DNA of 43,181 nucleotides from a bacterium (GTDB lineage: Bacteria > Armatimonadota > Zipacnadia > Zipacnadales > UBA11051), in the NCBI GenBank assembly GCA_021372615.1, contig JAJFUB010000054.1, positions 1-43,181 of the forward strand, written 5' to 3'. The notes under the pieces are model-generated. The model searched no databases and was not told where the DNA came from. It worked only from the letters and a program-made list of their open reading frames with translations. Position 1 is the first letter of the stretch, and the number at the start of each line of letters is the position of its first letter. This document shows, piece after piece, positions 1 to 8,504 of this stretch. The translations under genes and the position numbers were made by a program.

Positions 1-19
1 GCGAGGCCGCCCGCGCTAC
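1..19 (-). repeat. Half of a GTAG-headed palindromic repeat (family C) at the window edge
   Basis: Read on the minus strand this segment starts with GTAG and continues into a GGGCG-GCCT-CGC hairpin. It matches the two family C copies at 35205-35273. The other end lies outside the window. It sits just upstream of the first gene, so it suggests that the DNA before position 20 is probably not part of that gene even though the frame is open there. Confidence 0.55.
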
Positions 20-62
20 GGGTGACCTGGCGCGGCACGCGAGCTGCGCGCGCCGCGGCCCC

Positions 63-1631
63 GTGCGGTGCGCTCTGGCCGCGCTCCTGCTGGCGGGGGC
101 GGTCAGCGGGTGGTGGGGCCTGGGCCGGCAGGGCCTGATGACCTGGGATGAGGGGGTGTACTTCGACGAGGCGCGCTTTGTCATCCAGGCCGCCGGGGCC
201 GTCCGACGCCACACCAGCGTCGCCGACGCCACCACGGGCTTCGCCCCGCGCATGGGCCGGCCCGGCAACACCGCGCTGAACGTCATCGCCATGGCCGTGC
301 TGGGCTGTCACCCGTGGGTGCCGGCGGCCCTCGCCGCGCTGTTCGGCCTGGCCTGTATCTACTGCACCTACTGTCTTGGCCGCCGTGTGTTGGACGAGGG
401 CACAGGGCTGTTGGCGGCGGCGCTCCTCGCGCTCTCCCCGTACTTCCTGCAGTACCGCCGCCTGGGCCTGCCCGAGGCCGCTGCCACGCTCGCGGGCCTG
501 CTGGTGCTGCTGTGGCTGGTCGCGCTCAGGGACCGCGAGGAACGCCGCTCGTGGCTGAACTCGCTGGGGTTGGGGCTGCTGATGGGAGTGGGGCTGACCC
601 TCAATATGCGCGTGGGGGGAGTGCTGCTGGTGGCGGGGCTGTTCCGCCTGGGGTGGCTGGCGCGAGGACGCCGCCCGGCGCAGCTCACCGGCGAGGCGGC
701 CGCGATGCTGGTCGGGCTGGCGCTGCCCCTGCTGCTATGCGAGCTGCCCTATCGCCTGCTGCCGCTGGTTGCGCCCGGCGCGCCGCCGGTCGAGAGCTAC
801 TTCCAGCAACTGGCGCGCTTCGCCCGGACGCAGCAACACATGGGCCACCCGCCGCTGCTGCTGGCGTATCTCGCCCCGGCGGTATTCCTGGCGTACTTCG
901 ATCTGCCCGCGCTGGTGTTGGCGGTCGTCGGCATCCTCTGCGGCCGCGCCTGGCGGGAGGCGAAGCCCGCGTTGCTGCTGACCTGTGTGCTGGTGCAGGT
1001 GCTATCGCTGGGGCTGGTAGCGCCCTTCGCCCGCTACCTGTCGTGCGTCCTGCCGCTGCTGATGATCTTTACGGCGTACGGCTTCCTGCGCCTGTGCGTG
1101 GCCTTGCGGCCGCGCCTGGGGGTGGTCCCCGTGGTCGTGCTCGGCCTGCTGGTGCTGGCCCATGCGGCCTGGCGCGGGGCGCCGATCCTGGGCGCCCGGG
1201 GGCAGATGTCGGCAGCGGCGGCCTGGCTCAAGGCCCAGCCCGCGTCCGCCGTCGCCACCAGCGATGCCAGCCTGCTGCTGGCCTACTTCGGCGCCACCGA
1301 CCAGCTCCCCACCGACGTGGCGCAGGCCCGTGCCATGCTGGCGCGCCTGCGCGGCCAGGGGCCATGCTACGTGCTGCTGGACCGCCAGCAGTTCATGGCC
1401 GGGCCGCTGCTCATGCCGCCGGAGCAGTACGAGCGCTCCAGCGGCGCGATGATCTCGCGGGCCGCTCGCCCCGTGTGGCACGCGCGCCAGTTCACCGGCC
1501 TGTTCCTACCCTTCGCCTTCGAGCACAACTGGGATGTGCGGGCCGCGCTGCGCACCGTGCGCGGCCGCAGCCCGGGAGAGGACACCGCGATCTACACCGC
1601 CGACGAGGCCCTGCGGGCGCTGGCGCGGTGA
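63..1631 (+). CDS. Polytopic membrane glycosyltransferase, ArnT/GT39-like (GT-C fold)
   Basis: The 522-residue product is almost entirely hydrophobic, with about ten predicted membrane segments. An N-terminal acidic motif, TWDEGVYFDEA, near residues 27-37 follows the first membrane segment. This is the position of the catalytic Asp/Glu loop in GT-C enzymes such as ArnT and protein mannosyltransferases, which move a sugar from a polyprenyl-phosphate carrier onto lipid or protein outside the membrane. The C-terminal 120 residues are more polar and could form the periplasmic domain. Acceptor and sugar cannot be told. The GTG at 63 has no good ribosome binding site and the frame stays open to the window edge, so the start is uncertain. 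The gene is convergent with the HD-domain gene. Confidence 0.72.
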   Translation: MRCALAALLLAGAVSGWWGLGRQGLMTWDEGVYFDEARFVIQAAGAVRRHTSVADATTGFAPRMGRPGNTALNVIAMAVLGCHPWVPAALAALFGLACIYCTYCLGRRVLDEGTGLLAAALLALSPYFLQYRRLGLPEAAATLAGLLVLLWLVALRDREERRSWLNSLGLGLLMGVGLTLNMRVGGVLLVAGLFRLGWLARGRRPAQLTGEAAAMLVGLALPLLLCELPYRLLPLVAPGAPPVESYFQQLARFARTQQHMGHPPLLLAYLAPAVFLAYFDLPALVLAVVGILCGRAWREAKPALLLTCVLVQVLSLGLVAPFARYLSCVLPLLMIFTAYGFLRLCVALRPRLGVVPVVVLGLLVLAHAAWRGAPILGARGQMSAAAAWLKAQPASAVATSDASLLLAYFGATDQLPTDVAQARAMLARLRGQGPCYVLLDRQQFMAGPLLMPPEQYERSSGAMISRAARPVWHARQFTGLFLPFAFEHNWDVRAALRTVRGRSPGEDTAIYTADEALRALAR

Positions 1632-1634
1632 ACC

Positions 1635-1671
1635 GTAGGCGGGTTCGTCCCCGCACCCGCCCACGCGCTAC
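1635..1671. repeat. GTAG-headed palindrome between convergent genes
   Basis: GTAG at 1635 runs into the stem GGCGGGT (1638-1644) and ACCCGCC (1655-1661). The minus strand also reads GTAG at 1671-1668. It fills the 40-bp gap between two convergent stop codons, so it may also fold in both transcripts. There is no T tract on either side, so it is not a classic intrinsic terminator. Confidence 0.5.
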
Positions 1672-2223
1672 TCATAGCCCCAGCGTCTCCGCCACGGGCT
1701 TCATGCCCGCCAGCACGGTCGCGATGTGCTCATCCAGCGTGACGCCCATCTCGTCGGCGCCCTGCTGAATGTCCTCGCGACTGACCGCCGCCGCGAACGC
1801 CTTGTCCTTCATCTTCTTGCGGACGGACTTCACCTCGACATCGGCCAACTGCTTGCTCGGGCGCACCAGCGCCACGGCGATGATGAAGCCCGCCAACTCA
1901 TCCACGGCGAGGATCGCCCGGCGCAGCGGCGTGTCGCGCGGCACGCCTGTCGGTGGGTAGTGCGCCAGGCAGGCGAGCACGATCTCCTCGGACACGCCGC
2001 GCTCACGCAGGATCTCCGCGCCCTTGAGGGGGTGGTCGCCCAGCGTGGGATAGCGCTCATAGTCGAAGTCGTGCAGCAGCCCGACCACGCCCCACAGCTC
2101 CTCATCCTCCCCCAGCTTCCGCGCATAGGCCCGCATCGCCGCTTCGACGGCATACGCGTGCTTGCGCAGGCTCTCGCTCTGTGTGAACTCGTGGAGCAGC
2201 TCCAGGGCTTCCGAACGGGTCAT
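1672..2223 (-). CDS. HD-domain phosphohydrolase family protein
   Basis: The 183-residue protein has the HD-superfamily metal-site pattern: His22, then the LLHDFD motif with His51-Asp52, then Asp108 in AVDELAG. HD proteins of this size hydrolyse nucleotide or other phosphate esters with a bound metal in the cytoplasm; the substrate here is unknown. GGAGG lies nine bases before the ATG. It is divergent from the dehydrogenase gene across a 130-bp gap (2224-2353) in which I see no convincing promoter hexamers. The 3' end faces the glycosyltransferase gene. Confidence 0.8.
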   Translation of the reverse strand: MTRSEALELLHEFTQSESLRKHAYAVEAAMRAYARKLGEDEELWGVVGLLHDFDYERYPTLGDHPLKGAEILRERGVSEEIVLACLAHYPPTGVPRDTPLRRAILAVDELAGFIIAVALVRPSKQLADVEVKSVRKKMKDKAFAAAVSREDIQQGADEMGVTLDEHIATVLAGMKPVAETLGL

Positions 2224-2353
2224 GGGCTCATTCCTCCGACAGTGGCATCACACGCACGCCTTCGCTCGCCGGTAGCGGCGTTCCTCCCCGCGCGCAGAGG
2301 ACATCGCCCCTGCCGCAGGGAACTGGCTGCCATCATCTTGGAGGGGAAGGGCC

Positions 2354-3400
2354 ATGCCTGAGGCACAACTGCGTGCGGCAATTGTCGGCTGTGGGCGCAT
2401 GGGCAGCACCATCGACGACGAGTTGCCGCGCTGGGCTCCTAGCACCAAGCCCTACGCCCACGCCGCACGCTATGCCGCCGTCGCCGACACCGTGGTCGTC
2501 GCCGCCTGCGACGCCGAGGCCGCGAAGCTGCGGACCTTCGGCGAGCGTTGGGGCGTCCAGGCGCTCTACTCCGATGTCGAGGAGATGATGCGCCAGGAGC
2601 GTCCCGACCTCGTCAGCGTCTGCACCCATACAGCCATCCGCCACGAGGTCGCCCTGCAGGTCATCGCCCACAGCCCGAAGGCCATCTTCCTGGAGAAGCC
2701 CATGGCCGAGACGCTCCGGCAGTGTGATGACATCATTGCCGGCTGCCGGGAGCGCGGCATCGCCGGGGCGGTCAACTGCTCGCGGCGCTGGGAGCCGGGC
2801 TGGACGCGCGCGAAGGAACTGGTCGGGGAGGGCGTGATCCAGAACCTGCTGTGCGTCATGGCCTTCTGCGGCGGCGGGCTGTCACACATGGGCAGCCACC
2901 TGCTGGACCTTGTGCGCTATCTCGTGGACGACGCGCCCGCCGAGTGGGTCAGCGGCCACGTGCCCGGCCTGGAGCCCGGGGACGAGCGCGACCTGGGCGG
3001 CCTGGGCCTGATCCAGTTCGCCGGCCCGATCCATGCCTACATCAACATGCTCGACGCGCGGGCAGTGGGTGTGGAGGTGGCCCTGCTGGGCGCCGAGGGT
3101 CGCCTCCAGATCGGGGACAACGGGAACCAACGCAAGCTGTGGGTCAACAATGAGGCGGGCCTCGGCCGCCGCTATCTGGGCGAAGTGCCCTTCCCCGATC
3201 CCTACGACATGCCGGACATGGGCACGATGTCGGTGCTGGACCTGGTACGGTGCGTGCGGGAGGGCGGCCAGCCGCGTTGCTCCATCGAGGACGGCCGCGC
3301 GGCCCTGGAGCTGGCGCTGGCCCTGCGGCATTCCGAGCGCACCGGCGCCCGCGTCCCGCTGCCGTATGACGGTCTCGACGAGGCGATCAAGTCGGCGTGA
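2354..3400 (+). CDS. Gfo/Idh/MocA family NAD(P)-dependent oxidoreductase
   Basis: The 348-residue protein starts with a Rossmann nucleotide-binding motif, GCGRMG at residues 13-18. It then has EKPMAE, whose Lys is the catalytic/cofactor-contact residue of the family, and a C-terminal substrate half with HMGSHLLDLVRY. Family members oxidise or reduce hydroxyls on sugars, inositols and related polyols in the cytoplasm. The substrate is not evident, but the setting of glycan-degrading genes fits a sugar. A purine-rich GGAGGGGAAGG lies just before the ATG and supports this start. Downstream is a repeat-filled 196-bp gap, so co-transcription with the next gene is uncertain. Confidence 0.88.
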   Translation: MPEAQLRAAIVGCGRMGSTIDDELPRWAPSTKPYAHAARYAAVADTVVVAACDAEAAKLRTFGERWGVQALYSDVEEMMRQERPDLVSVCTHTAIRHEVALQVIAHSPKAIFLEKPMAETLRQCDDIIAGCRERGIAGAVNCSRRWEPGWTRAKELVGEGVIQNLLCVMAFCGGGLSHMGSHLLDLVRYLVDDAPAEWVSGHVPGLEPGDERDLGGLGLIQFAGPIHAYINMLDARAVGVEVALLGAEGRLQIGDNGNQRKLWVNNEAGLGRRYLGEVPFPDPYDMPDMGTMSVLDLVRCVREGGQPRCSIEDGRAALELALALRHSERTGARVPLPYDGLDEAIKSA

Positions 3401-3418
3401 CCGCCGCCAGCGAGTCGC

Positions 3419-3525
3419 GTGGGAGCGGTCACCGACCGCGACCGGTTCAGCGCACAGCTTCGGCGTGGGAGCGGTCACCGACCGCGACCGGTTCAGCGCC
3501 AGTCGCGGTCGGTGACCGCTCCCAC
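3419..3525. repeat. Cluster of three family A palindromic repeats (two direct, one inverted)
   Basis: Two direct copies (3419-3453 and 3465-3499) match over 35 bases with an 11-base spacer. An inverted copy (3501-3525) follows. Each has a GTGG head, then a stem GCGGTC / GACCGC around the loop ACC. The second and third copies can pair perfectly over 24 bases (3465-3488 with 3502-3525), leaving a 13-base loop. This is the REP/BIME layout. The cluster occupies most of the 196-bp gap before the URO-D gene. Further copies are at 8418 and 43117-43181, with a collapsed one at 28233. Confidence 0.85.
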
Positions 3526-3596
3526 AGGCTGTCGTTGTGCTACTGCCTTCATCCTGTCCGTCCTGTGAATGACTCACTCCTTACCAGGAGGCCACC

Positions 3597-4637
3597 ATGA
3601 CCCCACGCGAACGCTGGCTGGCGGTGCTGAACCGCGAGAAGTTTGACCACATCCCGCTCGACTACCGCGCCACAGGTGAGTTGACCAACAAGCTCGTCGC
3701 ATACATGGGCGTGCGGCATCTGGGCGAGGTCTTCGAGCGCCTGCACATTGACCCCATCATAGAGGTGGGCCCCCGTTACGTGGGGCCGCCGCTGGAGCCC
3801 GACAAGGATGTCTTTGGTGTCGGCTATGCCGACACGCAGTACGACGGCGGCGTCTATCGCGACGCCGTCTTCCATCCCCTGGCGTGCTTCAACTCGGTCG
3901 AGGAGATCGAGGCCAACTACTCGTGGCCCTCGCCGGACTGGTGGGACTACTCGGGCATCCAGGCCCAGTACGCGGGCCATGAGGACCAAGTCGTTCGTGG
4001 CGGCCACTGCGAAGAGTTCGCCATGTACAAGTGGCTGCGCGGTGTGGAGCAGGGCTACCTGGACCTCTACGACCAGCCGGACATGGTGGACTACGTGCTG
4101 GGCAAGCTCTACGACCTCAAGTACGAGCAGATGCGCCGCACCTACGAGCAGCTTCCACACGGCGCGATCATCTGGAGCTGGGTCGCCGAGGATGTCTCCA
4201 GCCAGCGGGGTCTGATGATCTCCCTCGACCACATCAAGCGCTACTTCGCCCCTCAGTACAAGCGCATGATAGACCTCGTCCACGAGGGCGGCGGCTACGT
4301 CTTCCACCACAGCGACGGCGGCTGCCGGGACGTAGTGCCGCTGATGATCGAGCTGGGCATTGATGTGCTGGACCCGGTCCAGTGGCGCTGTGAGGGCATG
4401 GACCGCGCCGGCCTCAAGCGCGACTTCGGCGACCAGATCATCTTCCATGGCGCAATGGACAACCAGCACACGTTGCCCTTCGGCACGGTGGCCGACTGCC
4501 GCCGTGAGGCGGAGGATAATGTGCGCCTGCTCGGGCCAGGGCTGCTGCACGGCCCGTGCCACAATCTGCAAGTCGTCAGCCCGCCTGAGAACGTGATCGC
4601 CTATTACGAGGCGGCGTACGAGGCGGGGTGGCAGTAA
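3597..4637 (+). CDS. Uroporphyrinogen decarboxylase-family (URO-D/MtaA-like) protein
   Basis: The 346-residue protein begins MTPRERWLAVLNREKFDHIP, the usual opening of URO-D superfamily proteins that are not true heme enzymes. Relatives such as MtaA, CmuA and MtbA move methyl groups from corrinoid proteins to a thiol, using zinc held by an H-x-C motif and a later Cys. Here the candidate ligands are His238, Asp240 (in HHSDGG, replacing the usual Cys) and Cys321 (in HGPCHN), so the metal site looks altered. AGGAGG is five bases before the ATG, a strong start. The PPC-domain gene follows nine bases later. Acting as a methyltransferase or as an unrelated lyase are both possible. Confidence 0.8.
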   Translation: MTPRERWLAVLNREKFDHIPLDYRATGELTNKLVAYMGVRHLGEVFERLHIDPIIEVGPRYVGPPLEPDKDVFGVGYADTQYDGGVYRDAVFHPLACFNSVEEIEANYSWPSPDWWDYSGIQAQYAGHEDQVVRGGHCEEFAMYKWLRGVEQGYLDLYDQPDMVDYVLGKLYDLKYEQMRRTYEQLPHGAIIWSWVAEDVSSQRGLMISLDHIKRYFAPQYKRMIDLVHEGGGYVFHHSDGGCRDVVPLMIELGIDVLDPVQWRCEGMDRAGLKRDFGDQIIFHGAMDNQHTLPFGTVADCRREAEDNVRLLGPGLLHGPCHNLQVVSPPENVIAYYEAAYEAGWQ

Positions 4638-4646
4638 GGGACCATC

Positions 4647-5105
4647 ATGCAATACTCCCAGGGCCAACTCGGCCGCATCTTCGCCCTCCGTCTCGAAGAC
4701 GGGGAACCCATGCCGCAGACACTCGAGGACTTCCTGACCGACCAGGGCATCAGCCACGGGCTGGCCTTCATGGTCGGCGGGGCTGACACCGGCAGCCGGC
4801 TGGTGGTCGGGCCCGAGGACGGCCGCGCGCGGCCCGTCAACCCGATGGTCACGGCACTCATCGGCGCCCACGAAATCCTCGGCGTCGGTACCATCTTCCC
4901 CAATGAGACCGGGAAGCCGGTGCTGCACATGCACGGCGCCTGCGGCCGCGAGGACAGCACGATCACCGGCTGCGTCCGCGCCGGCATCAAGACCTGGCAG
5001 ATTCTGGAGATCGTGGTGCTGGAGATCACGGGTCTGTCGGCGGCGCGCCTGCCCGACGCCGCCACCGGCTTCCACCTGCTGCAGTGCAACGTGCCGAGCG
5101 CGTAG
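4647..5105 (+). CDS. PPC/DUF296 domain protein
   Basis: The 152-residue protein is a single PPC (DUF296) domain, the fold also found beside AT-hooks in plant proteins. It has the conserved GVGTIF stretch and the HMHGACGRED metal-site-like motif (His94, His96), then ITGCVRAG. Bacterial stand-alone versions form trimers and their function is poorly known; DNA binding has been suggested but not shown generally. It lies nine bases after the URO-D gene and 50 bases before the histidine kinase, so the three are probably one transcript. I would not assign a reaction. Confidence 0.8.
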   Translation: MQYSQGQLGRIFALRLEDGEPMPQTLEDFLTDQGISHGLAFMVGGADTGSRLVVGPEDGRARPVNPMVTALIGAHEILGVGTIFPNETGKPVLHMHGACGREDSTITGCVRAGIKTWQILEIVVLEITGLSAARLPDAATGFHLLQCNVPSA

Positions 5106-5155
5106 GGACCGCTCACGCGGCCCCAGCTTCGCCCAGGACGACCGGACAGCCACCC

Positions 5156-6430
5156 ATGCCCAAGCAACCACTTCGACTTGCCGAGCTGGTGCCCGTGGAG
5201 CAACTCAACCAGTTGCGCCGCCTGTTCGAGCACATCAGCGGCGTTCCGCTGGTCTTCACGGACGCCGAGGGGCAACTGCTCACCGACATGGAGCAGCCAC
5301 TGTGCTACTGCGGCGCTGTCGTGTCCGACAAGGGCACCGGCACGCTGTGTCTGCGCCGCCGCCAGTGGGATGTGCCCGAGGCCGAGATCGAGTCCGCCAT
5401 CCGCGCCGAGCGGCAGACGGGCCACGCCGTGCCCCATCGCTGCCGGGGTGGCTTCCAGGACGCAGCGGCGCCCATTGAGGTGGAGGGCCAGACGATCGGC
5501 TACGCGGTCTTTGCGCGGACGCTGACCCAGCCGCCGGACATGGAGCACTTCCGCAGGCTCGCGGTGGAGGGCGGCATGGCGGCGGAGGTGGGTGAGCAGG
5601 TTGCGCGAGCGGCCATCGTCATGGCGCCGGAGCGCCTCCGGGCTATCGGGGAGTTCCTGCGCATCATCACCGGCTTGTTGGCCAGCGCTGCCCTCGAGGA
5701 GTTGCGGGCCGAGCGTGTGCTGGAGCTGGAGAAGCTGCGGGACGATCTGATCCACATGGTCGTTCACGACCTGCGTACTCCGCTGACCAGCATCATCGGC
5801 AGTCTCCAGACGGTGATGGACGCTGACTACGACGTCGAGTTGGCGCGCGAGTTCCTGCCCATGGCTGTCTCGTCGGCCCACACGCTGGTGGACATGGTCA
5901 GCACGCTGCTGGACATCCACCGCATGGAAGAGGATCACATGCCCCTGGACCTGGGGCCGACGAACCTGCACGATGTCGTGGCCTTGGCCGTGGCGCAGGT
6001 GGAGGGGGCGGCGCGGGAGCGCAAGCACACGCTGAAGACGAGCCTGTGCGACCGCTGCCTGACGCTCGTGGCCGATGGCGAGAAGCTGCGGCGGGTGCTC
6101 ATCAACCTGCTGGGCAATGCCATCAAGTTCACGCCCGATGGCGGCGCCATCGCCATCGGCAGCCGCTGCGAGCCCGAGGGCCTGACCTTCTGGGTCTCCG
6201 ACACCGGCCCGGGCATCCCGCCCGACCAGCGCGAGCACATCTTCGAGAAGTACGGCCAGGTGCGCGGGCGACAGCCGGTGCGGCACTCCACGGGGTTGGG
6301 GCTCACGTTCTGCAAGCTCGTGGTCGAGGCGCACGGGGGGCGGATATGGGTGGAGAGTGAACTGGGCCACGGCAGCACGTTCCGTGTCTACCTTCCCTAT
6401 GACCATCCTGCGGCGGAGGAACCAGGCTAG
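5156..6430 (+). CDS. Soluble sensor histidine kinase with N-terminal PocR domain
   Basis: The 424-residue protein has no membrane segment. Residues about 10-165 resemble the PocR sensory domain, with Cys50, Cys52, Cys65 and Cys96, known from the propanediol/cobalamin regulator PocR and from regulators near corrinoid methyltransferases. Then come a HisKA helix pair with phospho-acceptor His204 in VHDLRTPLTS and a HATPase domain with N-box NLLGNAIKF, G1 box DTGPGIP and G2 box STGLGLTF. It should phosphorylate a response regulator when a small cytoplasmic ligand binds. No regulator gene is adjacent. An in-frame GTG at 5084 would overlap the upstream gene; the ATG at 5156 starts where similarity begins. 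The stop overlaps the next start by one base. Confidence 0.85.
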   Translation: MPKQPLRLAELVPVEQLNQLRRLFEHISGVPLVFTDAEGQLLTDMEQPLCYCGAVVSDKGTGTLCLRRRQWDVPEAEIESAIRAERQTGHAVPHRCRGGFQDAAAPIEVEGQTIGYAVFARTLTQPPDMEHFRRLAVEGGMAAEVGEQVARAAIVMAPERLRAIGEFLRIITGLLASAALEELRAERVLELEKLRDDLIHMVVHDLRTPLTSIIGSLQTVMDADYDVELAREFLPMAVSSAHTLVDMVSTLLDIHRMEEDHMPLDLGPTNLHDVVALAVAQVEGAARERKHTLKTSLCDRCLTLVADGEKLRRVLINLLGNAIKFTPDGGAIAIGSRCEPEGLTFWVSDTGPGIPPDQREHIFEKYGQVRGRQPVRHSTGLGLTFCKLVVEAHGGRIWVESELGHGSTFRVYLPYDHPAAEEPG

Positions 6431-8400
6431 TGGCTGAAGCCCTCGCATCATCCCCCCAGAGCGACGTGGCGCCGTCGGCGGCGCCGCTGCACCTGCCGCG
6501 TGCCTTCATCTGGGGCAGCCTCATGGCCCTGGCCATCGCCTTCGGCGTGCCGTACGGGACGCTGATCCTCCGCGGCTCATACATGGACCTGGACTTCTCC
6601 ACCCCCGGGGCCATCTTCGTGCTGTTCGCGGTGTCGGCGCTGCTGAACCCCGCGGTGCGCGCGCTGTCCCGGCGCCTGGCGCTCACCCGCCACGAGATGC
6701 TGATCGCCTACACGATGGCGCTGCTGGCCTGCTCCATCCCGACCATGGGGATGACCTGCCAGGTGCTGCCGATCATCACCGGCTTCCGCTACTACGCTTC
6801 CCCCGAGAACCACTGGGAAGACACCATCCTCCCCCACCTCCCCCAGTGGCTGTACCCGCAGAGCGAGAGCGCCATCAAGTACTTCTACGAGACGCTGCCG
6901 CCGGGCCAACTGCTTCCGTGGCTGGTGTGGGTCAAGCCGCTGGTCCTGTGGCTGCTGTTCCTGTTCGCCTTCCAGATGGTCTCGATCTGCCTGATGGTGA
7001 TCTACCGCCGGCAGTGGGTGGAGAACGAGCGCCTGGTGTACCCGCTGGCGCAGTTGCCGCTGGAGATGGCCCAGGGGGGCGGCGCCCAGCGCCAGGCCTT
7101 CTACCGCAGCCCCGCCCTGTGGGTCGGCTTCGCCATTCCCTTCATCATGGGCGCCTTCATCGGGCTGCACAACTACATCCCCGCCATCCCGGCGCCGACG
7201 CTGGCCAAGAGCCTCTCGGTCTTCCGCAAGACCCAGACGCTCTCATTCCGGCTGAGCTTCCCGATGATCGGGTTCTTCTACCTCGTCGAGCAGCAGACCA
7301 CGTTCTCGCTCTGGTTCTTCAACCGCCTCTTCTTCGTCGTGCATGGCCTGATGAACATCATGCACATCGGGCTATCGGAGAACCTGGGCATCTACGGAGC
7401 GCGCTCGCCGATCTTCGCCCACCTGGGCGTGGGGGCGTTCGTCTCCATGATCGCCATGGGGGTCAAGGTCGGCAAGCTGCACTTCGCCGCAGTGGTCCGC
7501 AAGGCGCTGCGCGGCGACTCGGAGGTGGACGATACTGATGAGGTGATGTCGTATCGCCAGGCGGTGGTGGGGCTGCTCATCGGCCTGGGCATCATGCTGG
7601 TCTGGCTCACGGCCTCGGGCCTGCCGCTGCTGCTGGCGATCCCCTTCCTGCTGATCGCCCTGTTGCTGTTCGTAGGCCTGACGCGCGTGGTGGCCGAGAG
7701 TGGCATGGCCGAGGCGGTCGCCCCCAGCATCGCCCCCGGCGTGATGGTGTCGGCGCTGGGCTCGCGCCTCTTCGGCCCCTCCGGCCTGGCCGCGATGGGC
7801 ATGAGCTACGTATGGCTCAGTGACATGCGCATCTTCGTCATGGCCACCGCGGCGCACGGGCTGAAGCTGGGGCAGGAGCTGCCGACCGGGCAGCGGCGCC
7901 CACTGCTATGGGCCATGGTCGGCGGCATTCTCATCGCTGTCGCGGTCAGCATCCCCCTCACGCTGCATTGGGCCTACCAGCAGGGCGGGCCGAACCTCAA
8001 TAGCTGGTTCTGGGACGGTTCGCCGATGGCGGCGGCGCGCTGGAGTGTGGACAAGATCACCAAACCGGTCGAGCCCAACCTGCCCGGTTGGATCATCACC
8101 GGCGTGGGCGCGGCTCTCATGCTCTGGCTGTCGGTCATGCGCCAGCAGTTCATGTGGTGGCCCTTCCACCCCATCGGCTTCGCGCTCGGCGGCGTGTGGA
8201 TGATGGATGAGCTGTGGGCCACGATCCTGGGGACCTGGCTCATCAAGTCGGCCATCATGCGGTACGGCGGGGTGAAGGTCTTCCAGAAGGCGCGGCCGTT
8301 CTTCCTGGGCCTCATCCTGGGGCAGTTCGCCACGAACGGCTTCTGGCTGGTACTCGATGCCCTCACCGGCCACACGGGGAACCAGATCTTCTGGATCTAG
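6430..8400 (+). CDS. Polytopic membrane protein, DUF6785/DUF6784-like, possible transporter
   Basis: The 656-residue protein has about twelve to fourteen hydrophobic segments spread along its length and a soluble loop with VENERLVYPLAQLPLEM near residues 196-212. I recognise it as the DUF6785/DUF6784 type found in Armatimonadota-like and other environmental genomes, whose layout recalls oligopeptide-type transporters. Substrate and mechanism are unknown. The GTG start shares one base with the kinase stop (TAGTG), so translation is very likely coupled to the PocR kinase. This makes uptake of the signal sensed by that kinase, or of a related compound, a reasonable guess. Confidence 0.7.
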   Translation: MAEALASSPQSDVAPSAAPLHLPRAFIWGSLMALAIAFGVPYGTLILRGSYMDLDFSTPGAIFVLFAVSALLNPAVRALSRRLALTRHEMLIAYTMALLACSIPTMGMTCQVLPIITGFRYYASPENHWEDTILPHLPQWLYPQSESAIKYFYETLPPGQLLPWLVWVKPLVLWLLFLFAFQMVSICLMVIYRRQWVENERLVYPLAQLPLEMAQGGGAQRQAFYRSPALWVGFAIPFIMGAFIGLHNYIPAIPAPTLAKSLSVFRKTQTLSFRLSFPMIGFFYLVEQQTTFSLWFFNRLFFVVHGLMNIMHIGLSENLGIYGARSPIFAHLGVGAFVSMIAMGVKVGKLHFAAVVRKALRGDSEVDDTDEVMSYRQAVVGLLIGLGIMLVWLTASGLPLLLAIPFLLIALLLFVGLTRVVAESGMAEAVAPSIAPGVMVSALGSRLFGPSGLAAMGMSYVWLSDMRIFVMATAAHGLKLGQELPTGQRRPLLWAMVGGILIAVAVSIPLTLHWAYQQGGPNLNSWFWDGSPMAAARWSVDKITKPVEPNLPGWIITGVGAALMLWLSVMRQQFMWWPFHPIGFALGGVWMMDELWATILGTWLIKSAIMRYGGVKVFQKARPFFLGLILGQFATNGFWLVLDALTGHTGNQIFWI

Positions 8401-8417
8401 CGCCGGGAGCGGGACGC

Positions 8418-8442
8418 GTGGGAGCGGTCACCGACCGCGACC
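8418..8442 (+). repeat. Single family A palindromic repeat
   Basis: A 25-base copy with GTGG head and GCGGTC / GACCGC stem lies 17 bases after the membrane-protein stop. It matches the copies at 3419, 3465 and 43117. No inverted partner of the same family follows; the nearest palindrome is the different one at 8484-8504. Confidence 0.8.
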
Positions 8443-8483
8443 GGGGATCGCGTCTGGCAACCGCTCGTCGCACTCATGCGCGA

Positions 8484-8504
8484 TGGTGGCTCGCGCACCA
8501 CTAC
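8484..8504 (-). repeat. GTAG-headed palindrome overlapping a stop codon
   Basis: Read on the minus strand it starts with GTAG and forms the stem TGGTG / CACCA (8500-8496 with 8488-8484) around a 7-base loop. The TAG of its head is the stop codon of the GH32-type gene. The rest of the 100-bp gap 8401-8500 shows only the family A copy. Confidence 0.45.

Noticed and set aside
3419-3499. Two 35-base direct repeats with a short spacer, as in a small CRISPR array
   Set aside because: Only two direct copies with an 11-base spacer, followed by an inverted copy, and the same sequence recurs singly elsewhere. No cas genes. It is a dispersed palindromic repeat.
3465-3525. Rho-independent terminator
   Set aside because: The 24-bp stem is strong but no T tract follows on either strand and the same unit occurs alone at 8418. 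Some effect on transcription remains possible.
3549-5171. 540-residue open frame antisense to the URO-D and PPC genes
   Set aside because: The plus-strand genes have clear family motifs and ribosome binding sites. Long antisense frames are expected in DNA with very GC-rich third codon positions.
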